NCBI GenBank assembly: GCA_945861925.1 | Contig: CAMAWO010000006.1 | Coordinates: forward strand, 1-39,657 | Origin: Bifidobacterium breve | GTDB lineage: Bacteria > Actinomycetota > Actinomycetes > S36-B12 | Length of the DNA stretch: 39,657 nucleotides | Reading direction: 5' to 3' | In this document: piece by piece, positions 29,792-37,642 of the stretch | How positions within the stretch are numbered: the stretch's first letter is position 1 | How the letters are laid out: the number at the start of each line of letters is the position of its first letter | Program-made: the position numbers and the translations under genes | The notes under the pieces: generated by a model | Seen by the model: only the letters and a program-made list of their open reading frames with translations | The model's database searches: none | What the model was told of the DNA's origin: nothing

Positions 29792-30534
29792 GAATCGAAC
29801 CACGTGCGCTGAGCAACCACGCCACTGATCATCTTGATCGACTCCTTAGAAAGACCCCAGATATTGCTGGTGAGCAATGCGAGATCCGCAGCCACTGCTG
29901 CCGGATCACCAACCACAGGAAAGTTTGATGCCCACATCACGCGATCCGGCCCGAACCCCGAGACGACATCACGAACGAGTTGCTGCAATGGCCGGTGTGG
30001 TGAGTCGCAGACCATGCCCGCCCCCGAGAGCGTGATCATGACCCGCTCATCGGCCGCAAGTCGCAAAACCCCCTGTCCCCGCACCAATACGCCCTTTTCA
30101 ACCGCGGGGGATCCCAGATGCGTCACCACGATTCGCCCCGGGCCGGCCGCCAGCAGTGGCAGAACCGACTCAATGGGCTCGGTACCGTCAGGGCAGAACA
30201 AGGTGACGTTCAGCCCCGCCTCGATAGCCGCTGAGGCGATCACGGGGGCGGCCGCCAACATGTCGGCGGTCATCCGTAGCCCGCGAAAGGCACCGGTTTC
30301 GATCACCGCAGTAAGGGCATCGTGGGCCCCCGGATCCGTAGTGTCGATCATGGCCACCCCGGCGAAGGCATCCGGCGCCAACTTCACGCAACTAGCTATG
30401 TAGGAGTTGTCATATTGACCGAGATGCTGAGCGAGCACCGCCCGGTCTATCCCGACAGCAGCCATCATCTCCTGAACCTCCGGGAGGGGGCGGAACTTCT
30501 CGATTCCGCAATGGGTGTAAGCATCGATGATCAC
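29788..30534 (-). CDS. Amidohydrolase-2 family protein with altered first metal motif
   Basis: A 248-residue TIM-barrel protein of the amidohydrolase-2 group. It opens MIIDAYTHCG, where the usual D-x-H-x-H has Tyr in place of the first His, and ends with the family MWASNFPVVGD segment; IVVTHLGSPA supplies a later His. The altered metal site suggests metal-independent hydrolysis (as in LigI lactonase) or decarboxylase-like or other chemistry. The start is GTG in a GTGA overlap with the LigC-like gene, so the two are tightly coupled. That pairing resembles LigC and LigI, which make and open a pyrone lactone. Confidence 0.8.
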   Translation of the reverse strand: MIIDAYTHCGIEKFRPLPEVQEMMAAVGIDRAVLAQHLGQYDNSYIASCVKLAPDAFAGVAMIDTTDPGAHDALTAVIETGAFRGLRMTADMLAAAPVIASAAIEAGLNVTLFCPDGTEPIESVLPLLAAGPGRIVVTHLGSPAVEKGVLVRGQGVLRLAADERVMITLSGAGMVCDSPHRPLQQLVRDVVSGFGPDRVMWASNFPVVGDPAAVAADLALLTSNIWGLSKESIKMISGVVAQRTWFDS

Positions 30535-31475
30535 GGATGGCTCGCCTTCTGCAGGAGATCTAGTGAATCCATGGCTGGAAGCACCCCGCGTGCATCAAAA
30601 TCAGTTGGCTCCCGAGTCCGCAGCCCTCCGAGGATTTGCGAGTTCTGAGCCCTCAGGTCCCTGACCGAGACACCAGCGACGAGAACCTCGCCATTGACGC
30701 CGTAGAGCGTGCCACCGTCAAAGAGGTAATCACCACGGTCCGCGACCATGCGCATCTGCCAGCAAAGGGCCGATGCGTTGTAGGTGAGGGCATGGGTTAC
30801 GAGCACCGAAGAATTGAGGATGAAGGACATGGAGATATCCATTGTCGTGCCGAATTCGGGATGAACTCGCCCCTGCAGCAGGGACTCATTGGTTATGCCA
30901 TCGGATTCGGTCACCCACAGGCTCGCATCAACAAGATGGCACGCATGATGCCAAAGCAGATTGTCAGCCCACGTCCGCGTTCCCGTGAACCCCTCATTGT
31001 TTCGCCTGGGAATCGCGAAGAATCCAACGATCTGCGAGATGGTGTCTTCACCGGATGCAAGGAGGTTCCGCATGTATCTGATGCCGTCGAAGGACCGCAT
31101 CGTATGAAGTGCAAAGAGACGTCGCCTTGTCGCATCAGCGAGTTCCACCAATTCCCGAGCATCCGCACCGCTCATGGCTATCGGAATCTCGAGGAGGACA
31201 TCTTTTCCGGCCAGGATCGCTCCCCGAGCCTGCTCGGCGTGTAGGGCATTTGGGGAGCAGATGAGCACCATGCTCACCTTGGGATCTGCCAATGCATCCT
31301 CGGCCGATACGCCGAAGTGTGCAAACCCCCAGCGATCGGCAAAGAGTCTGGCGCCTTCCAGAGTCCGACCAACAGACCAGAGCGGCGCGACGCCTCCTAT
31401 CTGTTCGAATGCCCCTAGGTGTGCATCGGCAATGGATCCCGGGCCGATTACCGCCAAACCGATGGGGTCGGTCAC
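30531..31475 (-). CDS. LigC-like Gfo/Idh/MocA dehydrogenase
   Basis: A 314-residue Rossmann oxidoreductase starting LAVIGPGSIADAHLGAF. Where most family members have Glu-Lys-Pro it has LLEIPIAMS, so the conserved lysine is Ile. The C-terminal half has RTWADNLLWHHACHLVDASL and HPEFGTTMDISMSF. From memory, LigC/PmdC (4-carboxy-2-hydroxymuconate-6-semialdehyde dehydrogenase) share the EIP variant and the LLWHHA-HTVD and HPELG-AMDMSI segments. That enzyme oxidises a cyclic hemiacetal to a lactone. No ring-cleavage dioxygenase is present here, so the substrate is probably another hemiacetal. It starts with GTG overlapping the lipoyl-domain stop. Confidence 0.8.
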   Translation of the reverse strand: MTDPIGLAVIGPGSIADAHLGAFEQIGGVAPLWSVGRTLEGARLFADRWGFAHFGVSAEDALADPKVSMVLICSPNALHAEQARGAILAGKDVLLEIPIAMSGADARELVELADATRRRLFALHTMRSFDGIRYMRNLLASGEDTISQIVGFFAIPRRNNEGFTGTRTWADNLLWHHACHLVDASLWVTESDGITNESLLQGRVHPEFGTTMDISMSFILNSSVLVTHALTYNASALCWQMRMVADRGDYLFDGGTLYGVNGEVLVAGVSVRDLRAQNSQILGGLRTREPTDFDARGVLPAMDSLDLLQKASHP

Positions 31476-31711
31476 ATCACTTCCAAAGTCGCGATGACCT
31501 GACCCACCTTGACCGGGTCATCTGCGAGGACGAGCACGGAATCAAGTCGTCCCGATGCCGGCGCCGGGATCTCCACCTGCGCCTTGTCTGCTTCGACGAG
31601 GAGGAGCGGCGCCCCCTCGGCCACCTCCTCGCCGATTCCTACCAGCCATTCAACGACGTAGATATCCGTTGGATCGCCACCGAAAGGAGGAAGCGTTACG
31701 TCACGTCGCAT
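31472..31711 (-). CDS. Free-standing lipoyl (biotinyl/lipoyl) domain protein
   Basis: A 79-residue protein consisting of a single lipoyl-type beta barrel. The modification site is VEADKAQVEIPAP with Lys43, flanked by the acidic and DK pattern typical of lipoyl rather than biotin (MKM) sites. No E3-binding or acyltransferase domain follows. It starts 6 bp after the SDR stop with AAGGA upstream and overlaps the LigC-like start. It probably serves as acyl or electron carrier for the fused E1 enzyme of the same operon. Confidence 0.88.
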   Translation of the reverse strand: MRRDVTLPPFGGDPTDIYVVEWLVGIGEEVAEGAPLLLVEADKAQVEIPAPASGRLDSVLVLADDPVKVGQVIATLEVM

Positions 31712-31717
31712 TCCTTG

Positions 31718-32500
31718 TCACTCCCCCGCTGCTGGAAGGCTCATACCGGTCATGGCTCCCCCATCAACGAAGAACTCCGAACCGGTTGAATAGGTGGCCT
31801 CCAAAATGAGATAACGAATCAGACGTGCCGCCTCGGGAGGATCGCCAATGCGCTGAACTGGCTGGGACTTCACCAACTCAGTCAATTCTGCATGGAAGGG
31901 TTCGGTCATCGGGGTCGAGAAGGGGCCGGGCACCACCACGTGCACGCGGATGCCATACGGGGCGAGATCAAGTGCGGCCGCCTTTGTCAGGCCTCGCACC
32001 GCCCATTTGCTCGCGACATAGGCAGCCTGATCCGCATATCCGATGATTCCGCAGGTCGATGAGATGTTGATGATGACTCCGCCATTACCAGCGTTTGCCA
32101 TCGCGGCGCCAACGGTGTTGATGCCGAGGAATGGTCCGTTGAGATTGATGTCCTGAACTCGGCGCCAGTTCTCGTAGGTATCGCCGATCACCGTGCCGAA
32201 TGAGTGCACGCCAGCGTTGTTAATGAGAATGGACGGCACTCCCAATTCCGTGCTCACCTCACCAACCAATGCCTGCCAGTTTGACTGATCGGTCACGTTC
32301 AAGCGCCGAAAGGTTGCTCGCTCACCGAGATGGTCGACAAGTGCCCTTCCCTCAGTCTCGAGCAAATCAGCTACCACCACTCGCGCGCCCTCTTCAACGA
32401 GCATCCGAACGTACGCCTCGCCTAGGCCTCTGGATCCACCCGTGACGATGGCGACCCTGCCTGCCAGTGGACCAGCCAACAACTCCATCTGGGGATTCAT
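31718..32500 (-). CDS. Classical short-chain dehydrogenase/reductase (SDR)
   Basis: A 260-residue NAD(P) oxidoreductase with TGGSRGLG at the cofactor site (about 20-27), NNAG (about 94), the catalytic Ser in ISSTCG, and YVASK for Tyr and Lys. Asp in VVVADLLE at the end of beta-2 favours NAD(H). The C-terminal FFVDGGAMTG is typical. AAGGAGG precedes the ATG. It is first in a six-gene leftward operon ending with the kinase, and its promoter overlaps a 19-bp repeat shared with the divergent IolE-like gene. The substrate is unknown, probably a secondary alcohol of the cluster's compound. Confidence 0.9.
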   Translation of the reverse strand: MNPQMELLAGPLAGRVAIVTGGSRGLGEAYVRMLVEEGARVVVADLLETEGRALVDHLGERATFRRLNVTDQSNWQALVGEVSTELGVPSILINNAGVHSFGTVIGDTYENWRRVQDINLNGPFLGINTVGAAMANAGNGGVIINISSTCGIIGYADQAAYVASKWAVRGLTKAAALDLAPYGIRVHVVVPGPFSTPMTEPFHAELTELVKSQPVQRIGDPPEAARLIRYLILEATYSTGSEFFVDGGAMTGMSLPAAGE

Positions 32501-32588
32501 TGAACCTCCTTGACGATGGCACGAGCACTCTTGCGAGTGTCAACATGCTGCTGAGACCAAGCGCGTTCCCACCGACCATTGATGGCCG

Positions 32589-32607
32589 ACTGTTAGCAAT
32601 ATAGTGG
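32589..32607. promoter_or_regulatory. 19-bp operator-like repeat, copy 1, over the SDR promoter -10 box
   Basis: ACTGTTAGCAATATAGTGG matches copy 2 at 16 of 19 positions, 40 bp away in the same orientation. On the minus strand it contains TATATT (32604-32599), a five-of-six -10 box for the SDR gene, with a poor TTGCAT -35 at 19 bp. TTAGCAA also forms an inverted pair with TTGCTAA at 32617-32623. Confidence 0.6.
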
Positions 32608-32628
32608 GTGGATTCCTTGCTAATGCAA

Positions 32629-32647
32629 ACTGTCAGCAGTATCGTGG
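32629..32647. promoter_or_regulatory. 19-bp operator-like repeat, copy 2, over the IolE-like promoter
   Basis: ACTGTCAGCAGTATCGTGG; its first 12 bases contain the dyad ACTG-N4-CAGT. On the plus strand TTGCTA (32617-32622) and TATCGT (32640-32645) are spaced 17 bp and may be the promoter of the IolE-like gene, so the repeat covers the spacer and -10 box. Confidence 0.55.
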
Positions 32648-32702
32648 CGATGACTTGAGGCTCCGACGTACACCGAGCCCATCGACTGCAAGGAGAAACC
32701 TC

Positions 32703-33620
32703 GTGAGTCTTATCGATCGCGTCGCTGCTGCCCCAATCACCTGGGGTGTTGACGGGTCACCCGGATGGGGCTATTTGGTTTCCCGGGAGCGCTACGTCCG
32801 AGAGATGACCTCCCTGGGTCTGCATGCAACTGAACTCGGTCCCGACGGGTATCTGCCCTCTGACCCCGACGAACTCGACTCCTACCTCAAGGAGCACGAC
32901 CTCTTGGTCGTCGGAGGCTGGGTCCCCATGGCCATGGCATTTCAAGGCATGTTCGACGAGAGTCTTGAATACCTCCGCCGGGCCTGCCGACAATTCCAGC
33001 GCGCCGGCGCCGACGTGCTCGTCCTCGGACCAGTGTGGGATTACCTGGGATACGAGAAGCGCGGAGTTCTTGATGCCGATGAGTGGGCGACATTCTTCCA
33101 AAATCTAGAACTCGTCGACACCATCGCAACCGAGCGCGGCCTGCAAACGGCTCTCCATCAGCACATCGGAACCGTGATCGAGGACCAATCCGACCTAGAT
33201 CGTCTCCTCAGCAACTCCGGGGTGAAACTCTGTGTCGACACCGGGCACATGCTGTCCGCAGGAATCGATCCATTGACGGTAGTGCGAGCCGAACCATCGA
33301 GGGTTGCGCATGTACACCTCAAGGACATTTCGGTGTCGTTGGCCAACCGAATCTCGACCGGGGAGGTGAGTTTCGGGTCAGCCGTCAAGGACGGTCTCTT
33401 CCTTCCGCTGGGGACAGGCGACGTCGACCTCGCCGGAGTCATCGGAGCACTTGAAGACTCGGGCTACCGCGGCTGGTACGCCATCGAGCAGGATTGCTTC
33501 CTCACCGAGGACCCACCCGAGGGGCAAGGCCCGGTCGAGGACTGCCGCATCAGCTACCGATACCTCGTGGAACTTGCCGGCTCACGCGGATGGTCCCTGA
33601 CGACTGACTTGCCCGATTAG
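32703..33620 (+). CDS. IolE-like sugar phosphate isomerase/epimerase family protein (AP endonuclease 2 fold)
   Basis: A 305-residue TIM-barrel protein resembling IolE (2-keto-myo-inositol dehydratase) in length and pattern. It has the LHQHIGTVIED segment near the middle, CVDTGHMLSAGIDP, VAHVHLKD and a late FLPLGTGDVDL loop, which supply His, Asp and Glu metal ligands. IolE removes water from 2-keto-inositol to form a cyclic dione. The presence of an IolD-like gene in the same cluster supports a dehydratase acting on a cyclic polyol ketone, though isomerase or epimerase activity is possible. I chose the GTG at 32703 with AGGAG 7 nt upstream. Its last 71 bp overlap the converging MFS gene. Confidence 0.85.
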   Translation: MSLIDRVAAAPITWGVDGSPGWGYLVSRERYVREMTSLGLHATELGPDGYLPSDPDELDSYLKEHDLLVVGGWVPMAMAFQGMFDESLEYLRRACRQFQRAGADVLVLGPVWDYLGYEKRGVLDADEWATFFQNLELVDTIATERGLQTALHQHIGTVIEDQSDLDRLLSNSGVKLCVDTGHMLSAGIDPLTVVRAEPSRVAHVHLKDISVSLANRISTGEVSFGSAVKDGLFLPLGTGDVDLAGVIGALEDSGYRGWYAIEQDCFLTEDPPEGQGPVEDCRISYRYLVELAGSRGWSLTTDLPD

Positions 33621-34932
33621 GTCCCTGCCCCTTCTTCATAAAGTCATCCATCGGCTCCGGCCACCGGATGACGAGCGAGGCAATGCTGATCAGGCCGGCT
33701 GCGACAGCGGCGACCCAGATGATTACTGAGTCGTTCACTCCCTGAATCAGATCAAATCCCAACGGGCCGAATGAGGCCATCATCATCGTGACCGCACCGA
33801 AGGTTCCCCTGATCTCCCCAAGATGCAAGGTGCCGAAGTAGCGGGGAAGGGCCGCCAGCACATACCCGAAGATCAGACCAGTTGACAGCCCGAAGCTCAG
33901 CCCAAACAGCCACAAAGGGCCCAGTAACTCTAGGTTGAAACCCCACCAAAGGGTGAAGATGAGTTGCAACATCGAAATGACAACGATGCCGCGTAAGCGT
34001 CGCCCGTCAACTAGTGAGCTCACAATGAGAATTCCCACTGCATTGCCGACCATCTGCGGTACAAGACTGCGCGCTGCATCCTGAGCAGTCGCTCCCTGTT
34101 CGATAAAGATTGTGGCCTCGTGGAAGAGATAGCCCGTGCAAAGGATTGCAGCCAGCGACCCGGCCGCCAACATCACGAGTGCGAATGGCGTCCGATATGC
34201 CTCGGAGGCTCGAACCCCGGTTCGACCTTCATCCACCGACGGGGATTGCCCATGCGAACCCGTCGCCGAAGGCGGCACGCCATCGGGGTGCTGATGAAGT
34301 TCCTCCGGGGAGTCAACAATCCCCCAGATGATCATCGGGGTGATGACGAGCAGGGTGAGCGTTGCGAGCACGAGAAAGCTCTCTGCCACACCCACATGCT
34401 CAATCAGCACACTGATGCCAAAGGCCAGGCAGGAGAGTAGGGCTGATCCGACTCCGATAAGTATTCCTAGGACAAGTCCCCTTCGCCGACTGAACCACCA
34501 GGCCACCAGAACGGAGGCTCCGAGCCACAGCACGATACTCCCGATAAGACGAACGGCGAGTAGTGCTCCCATGGCAGCCGCCTTGCTGGGAACCAGAGCG
34601 AGCACAGCGAAAGCTCCGGCGTAGGCCAAGCTCGCGATGATGAGAATTCGTCGAGCTCCCCGACGATCAAGGAGGCGACCGACATACGGCATGAGCAGGG
34701 CTCCACCGAAGGCGCCAACAAGGAAGATCAGCGCAATGTCATGCGATCCCAAGTCCATCTGCTTTGTCAGAGGAAGGACTAAGACCGAGAAACCCTGAGT
34801 CTGGGCCATTGCTGTCCAGGCGAAGATCACGATCGCCATAACCAGAATCCACCAGCCATAGAAGCGTCCGGCGCCTCGTGACCCTCGCCGCGCCGGCACG
34901 TCGGTCTGCGGGCGGGGCCACTCCCCCATCAT
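33550..34932 (-). CDS. MFS transporter (oxalate/formate antiporter or monocarboxylate carrier-like)
   Basis: A 460-residue membrane carrier with about 12 helices, starting FYGWWILVMAIVIFAW after a basic N-terminus, with the loop 2-3 motif GRLLDRRGARRIL and a long cytoplasmic loop between helices 6 and 7. The GWW start and pattern fit the OFA/monocarboxylate branch of MFS. It is the only obvious importer in the cluster and probably carries the substrate or an acidic derivative. The start at 34932 is an ATGA overlap with the SDR stop; a longer frame to 35061 lies wholly inside the SDR gene. The 3' end overlaps the converging IolE-like gene. Confidence 0.88.
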   Translation of the reverse strand: MMGEWPRPQTDVPARRGSRGAGRFYGWWILVMAIVIFAWTAMAQTQGFSVLVLPLTKQMDLGSHDIALIFLVGAFGGALLMPYVGRLLDRRGARRILIIASLAYAGAFAVLALVPSKAAAMGALLAVRLIGSIVLWLGASVLVAWWFSRRRGLVLGILIGVGSALLSCLAFGISVLIEHVGVAESFLVLATLTLLVITPMIIWGIVDSPEELHQHPDGVPPSATGSHGQSPSVDEGRTGVRASEAYRTPFALVMLAAGSLAAILCTGYLFHEATIFIEQGATAQDAARSLVPQMVGNAVGILIVSSLVDGRRLRGIVVISMLQLIFTLWWGFNLELLGPLWLFGLSFGLSTGLIFGYVLAALPRYFGTLHLGEIRGTFGAVTMMMASFGPLGFDLIQGVNDSVIIWVAAVAAGLISIASLVIRWPEPMDDFMKKGQGPNRASQSSGTIRVSRQVPRGIGS

Positions 34933-35738
34933 GGAGACCAGATCACCGGCACCTTCGCATACGCCTGCCCGCTTGCCTCCGGGCCGGCACCTAGGTAGCC
35001 GCCATCGACGTTGAGCTCTGCTCCGGTGATGAAGGTGGCCCGCTCTGACAATAGGAAACAAATGGCGTCAGCGATCTCGCTGGGTTCAGCCATCCGCCCG
35101 AGGTACTGGAACTCTGAGGCGAATTCATCTGCTCGTTCCCTAGAGCCGTACCGGCGCTCGATATTGCGACTCCATGTCCACCCAGGCAAGACCGCGTTCA
35201 CGCGGATTCCATCACCGGCCAGAGCCTGAGCCGCATTCCTGGAGAGCCCAAGAAGTGCAGCCTTCGTTGTCGGGTAAAGCAATCGGTTCGGTTGGGATCG
35301 ACGACCGCTGATCGACGAGACGATCACAACCGAGCCGCCACCGAGCGCCCGCATGTGCGGCGCGCACAATCCCAGAAGTCGTGCGACGGAAATGACGTTT
35401 ATGTCCATAATCGTTCGCCAGTCATCCCAGGTGGCATCCAGCGCAGGGTCAGCAAAAATCGCTGCGGATGTCACCAGGCCGTTGATCCCGCCAAACCCTT
35501 GCAGCCCCTGCTCAACAACCCGGATCAGGTACGCATCATCTCGAACGTCACCGGCCACCACCACCAAGGAATCGGCTGCCCCAAAGGACTCAAGGAAATG
35601 AGCGTTCTCCTCGGTGTCACATGCCACAACGCGCGCACCCCCGTCGAGCAACTCTGTCACCGTCGCCATCCCGATGAGCGACGCCGCACCAGTGACGACC
35701 ACCACGCGACTTGCGAATGCGCCATCTCCCATAGGCAT
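34929..35738 (-). CDS. Short-chain dehydrogenase/reductase (SDR) with altered glycine motif
   Basis: A 269-residue classical SDR. The cofactor loop reads TGAASLIGMA, with Leu where the second Gly of TGxxxGIG is usual. The active site has Ser in IVSSISG and YPTTK for Tyr and Lys; AELNVDGGYLG closes the domain. Asp at the end of beta-2 (VVACDTEE) favours NAD. I chose the ATG at 35738, 34 bp after the IolD-like stop; a second ATG at 35732 and a longer frame upstream exist, and no strong ribosome site decides. It is followed by the MFS gene in an ATGA overlap. Confidence 0.85.
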   Translation of the reverse strand: MPMGDGAFASRVVVVTGAASLIGMATVTELLDGGARVVACDTEENAHFLESFGAADSLVVVAGDVRDDAYLIRVVEQGLQGFGGINGLVTSAAIFADPALDATWDDWRTIMDINVISVARLLGLCAPHMRALGGGSVVIVSSISGRRSQPNRLLYPTTKAALLGLSRNAAQALAGDGIRVNAVLPGWTWSRNIERRYGSRERADEFASEFQYLGRMAEPSEIADAICFLLSERATFITGAELNVDGGYLGAGPEASGQAYAKVPVIWSP

Positions 35739-35772
35739 GCGTTTGACGCCGTCAATCCCGGGAGTCAATGAT

Positions 35773-37632
35773 TCAGGCAAGTCGCTGGTGCTTCTTCTCG
35801 GCGTCCAGCGCTTCTCGCGCCACGCGCACGTCGGCACGCTCACTCACCTCAGGCACCCCAACCTCCCACCACGAACTTCCCTCCAGCCATGAGTACGCCT
35901 GCACCGGGATGATCAAGCCATAACTGCGATCACAGGCCCTTGCTCGCTCGAATGCCGCTGGAAGATCACTGATTGAAGCAACGACCTCGCCCTCGGCGCC
36001 CATTGAAGTGATGTGCTGCAGGAAGTCGACTCGCGTATCGCGCACGCGCCTGCTCGAGGCAAAAAGGTTGTTGAACTCAGCGCCGCCAGTACTCACCTGC
36101 AATCGGTTGATGACAGCAAAACCACCGTTATCGCAGACGATAAAAATCACCTTGTGACCGCTCAGCACAGTGCTGTAGACATCTGAGTTGCCCATGAGGT
36201 ACGAGCCATCCCCCATGAACGCGAGGACCTCACCCCCCTTGGACCGAGCATCTTCGGCTAGGGCCATGCTCGCACCCCACGCCCCGGCAACCTCGTAACC
36301 CATCGTCGAGAACCCCCACTCGGAATCAAATGAGTTCGGGGCAAGGCAATCCCATGCCATCGTGAGTTCACCGAGGATCCCACCGGCAGCACACACCACG
36401 TAATCCTCCGGTCTGGCCAGAGCGTTACAGCCTTGAATCACCTGGCCATAAGACGGGGGGTCCAGATCCGTGCGCTCCATCCAGCCGCCGAGGTATCCGG
36501 CCCAATCGGCTACGTGCCCTTGCGCGCCCGTCATCCACGATTCTGGAGCGAGGTAGTCATCGAGACCCGCATCCAGCGCTTCGATGCACGTGAGGGCGTC
36601 GCCAATGACTGCGCAGTCAGTGCGCTTCATGGCGTCCCATCGGTTGGTGTTCACCAGGATGAATCGCGCATCGGGATCTCGGAACAATGCCCACGATCCG
36701 GTCGTGAAATCCTGCAACCGGGTCCCGATGGCCACAATGACATCGGCCTCCTCAGCCACTTTATTGGCGGATGAAGCACCGATGATCCCGATGGTGCCGA
36801 CAGAATTGGGGTGCGAGCCAACAACGGTTGACTTGCCCGCGGCGGTCTCAGCGATAGGAATCCCGCGCCGCTCTGCAAGATCTGCCAGGGCGGCATTGGC
36901 TCCCGAATATCTCACCCCGCCGCCTGCGATGATGAGGGGTCGCTTGGCCTGCTTAAGGAGCCCAATCGCACTCTCGATATCACGGGGGTCGGGTGCTGGT
37001 CGCCGAATGTAGTGCATGCGCGTCTCGAAGAAACTCGCTGGGAAATCGAAGGCCTCCGCCTGAACGTCCTGGGGAAGGGCGAAGAAGGCTGGCCCGCAAC
37101 TGGCTGGATCGAGCATGGTGGCGAGTGCCTGCGGGAGTGATCGAATGATCTGCTCCGGCCTGCTGATGCGATCCCAGTAGCGGACGATCGGCTTGAAGGC
37201 ATCGCAAATGGAAACGGTTGGATCGGTGAAGGTCTCGATCTGTTGAAGTACCGGGTCGACCGCCCGGTGGGCGAAGTAGTCACCGCACAGCATGAGCAGG
37301 GGCAACCGGTTCACCGAAGCCACTGCAGCAGCCGTCAGCAGGTTGCTACAGCCAGGACCGACAGAGGTGGTCGACACCATGATTTGCTTGCGTAATCGGG
37401 CCTTCGTAAAGGCCACGGCCGCGAGGGTCATGTATTGCTCATTTTGGCCACGCCAGGTCGGAAATTGCTCCTGTACGGGCTCTAGAGCCTCGGCGAGAGC
37501 CGTGACATTACCGTGACCGAAGATTCCGAACGCTCCGGCGAACACCGGAGCCTCCTGACCATCGATGACGGTGCGCTGAGCCAGCAACCACTGAACGATC
37601 GCCTGATCAGTGGTGAGCCGAACTGTTTGCAT
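35773..37632 (-). CDS. iolD: IolD-like ThDP-dependent cyclic-dione hydrolase
   Basis: A 619-residue ThDP enzyme with the IolD pattern (3D-(3,5/4)-trihydroxycyclohexane-1,2-dione hydrolase): an opening RLTTDQAIVQWLLAQ, GAFGIFGHGNVTALAEAL, the ThDP-activating Glu65 in RGQNEQYM, SVGPGCSNLLT, ALPQDVQAEAFDFP, the ThDP/Mg motif GDGSYLMGNSD...CDNGGF, and a C-terminal WWEVGVPEVSERADV. IolD opens a cyclic 1,2-dione to 5-deoxy-glucuronate in inositol breakdown. It differs from IlvB, which is also in this window, in its termini and internal motifs. AGGAGG lies 4 nt before the ATG. It follows the aldolase by 10 bp. The exact dione substrate is uncertain since iolB, iolC, iolJ and iolA are absent here. 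Confidence 0.85.
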   Translation of the reverse strand: MQTVRLTTDQAIVQWLLAQRTVIDGQEAPVFAGAFGIFGHGNVTALAEALEPVQEQFPTWRGQNEQYMTLAAVAFTKARLRKQIMVSTTSVGPGCSNLLTAAAVASVNRLPLLMLCGDYFAHRAVDPVLQQIETFTDPTVSICDAFKPIVRYWDRISRPEQIIRSLPQALATMLDPASCGPAFFALPQDVQAEAFDFPASFFETRMHYIRRPAPDPRDIESAIGLLKQAKRPLIIAGGGVRYSGANAALADLAERRGIPIAETAAGKSTVVGSHPNSVGTIGIIGASSANKVAEEADVIVAIGTRLQDFTTGSWALFRDPDARFILVNTNRWDAMKRTDCAVIGDALTCIEALDAGLDDYLAPESWMTGAQGHVADWAGYLGGWMERTDLDPPSYGQVIQGCNALARPEDYVVCAAGGILGELTMAWDCLAPNSFDSEWGFSTMGYEVAGAWGASMALAEDARSKGGEVLAFMGDGSYLMGNSDVYSTVLSGHKVIFIVCDNGGFAVINRLQVSTGGAEFNNLFASSRRVRDTRVDFLQHITSMGAEGEVVASISDLPAAFERARACDRSYGLIIPVQAYSWLEGSSWWEVGVPEVSERADVRVAREALDAEKKHQRLA

Positions 37633-37642
37633 TCATCCTCCT

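Noticed and set aside
34933-35061. Longer MFS start at 35061
   Set aside because: The extra 43 residues are Arg-rich, lie wholly within the SDR gene and precede the real basic N-terminus; the ATGA overlap at 34932 is the natural start.
35773-37632. Annotation of the IolD-like gene as a second acetolactate synthase
   Set aside because: It has the GIFGHGN, ALPQDVQAEAFDFP and VPEVSE motifs of IolD, no small subunit, and is among catabolic genes rather than BCAA genes.
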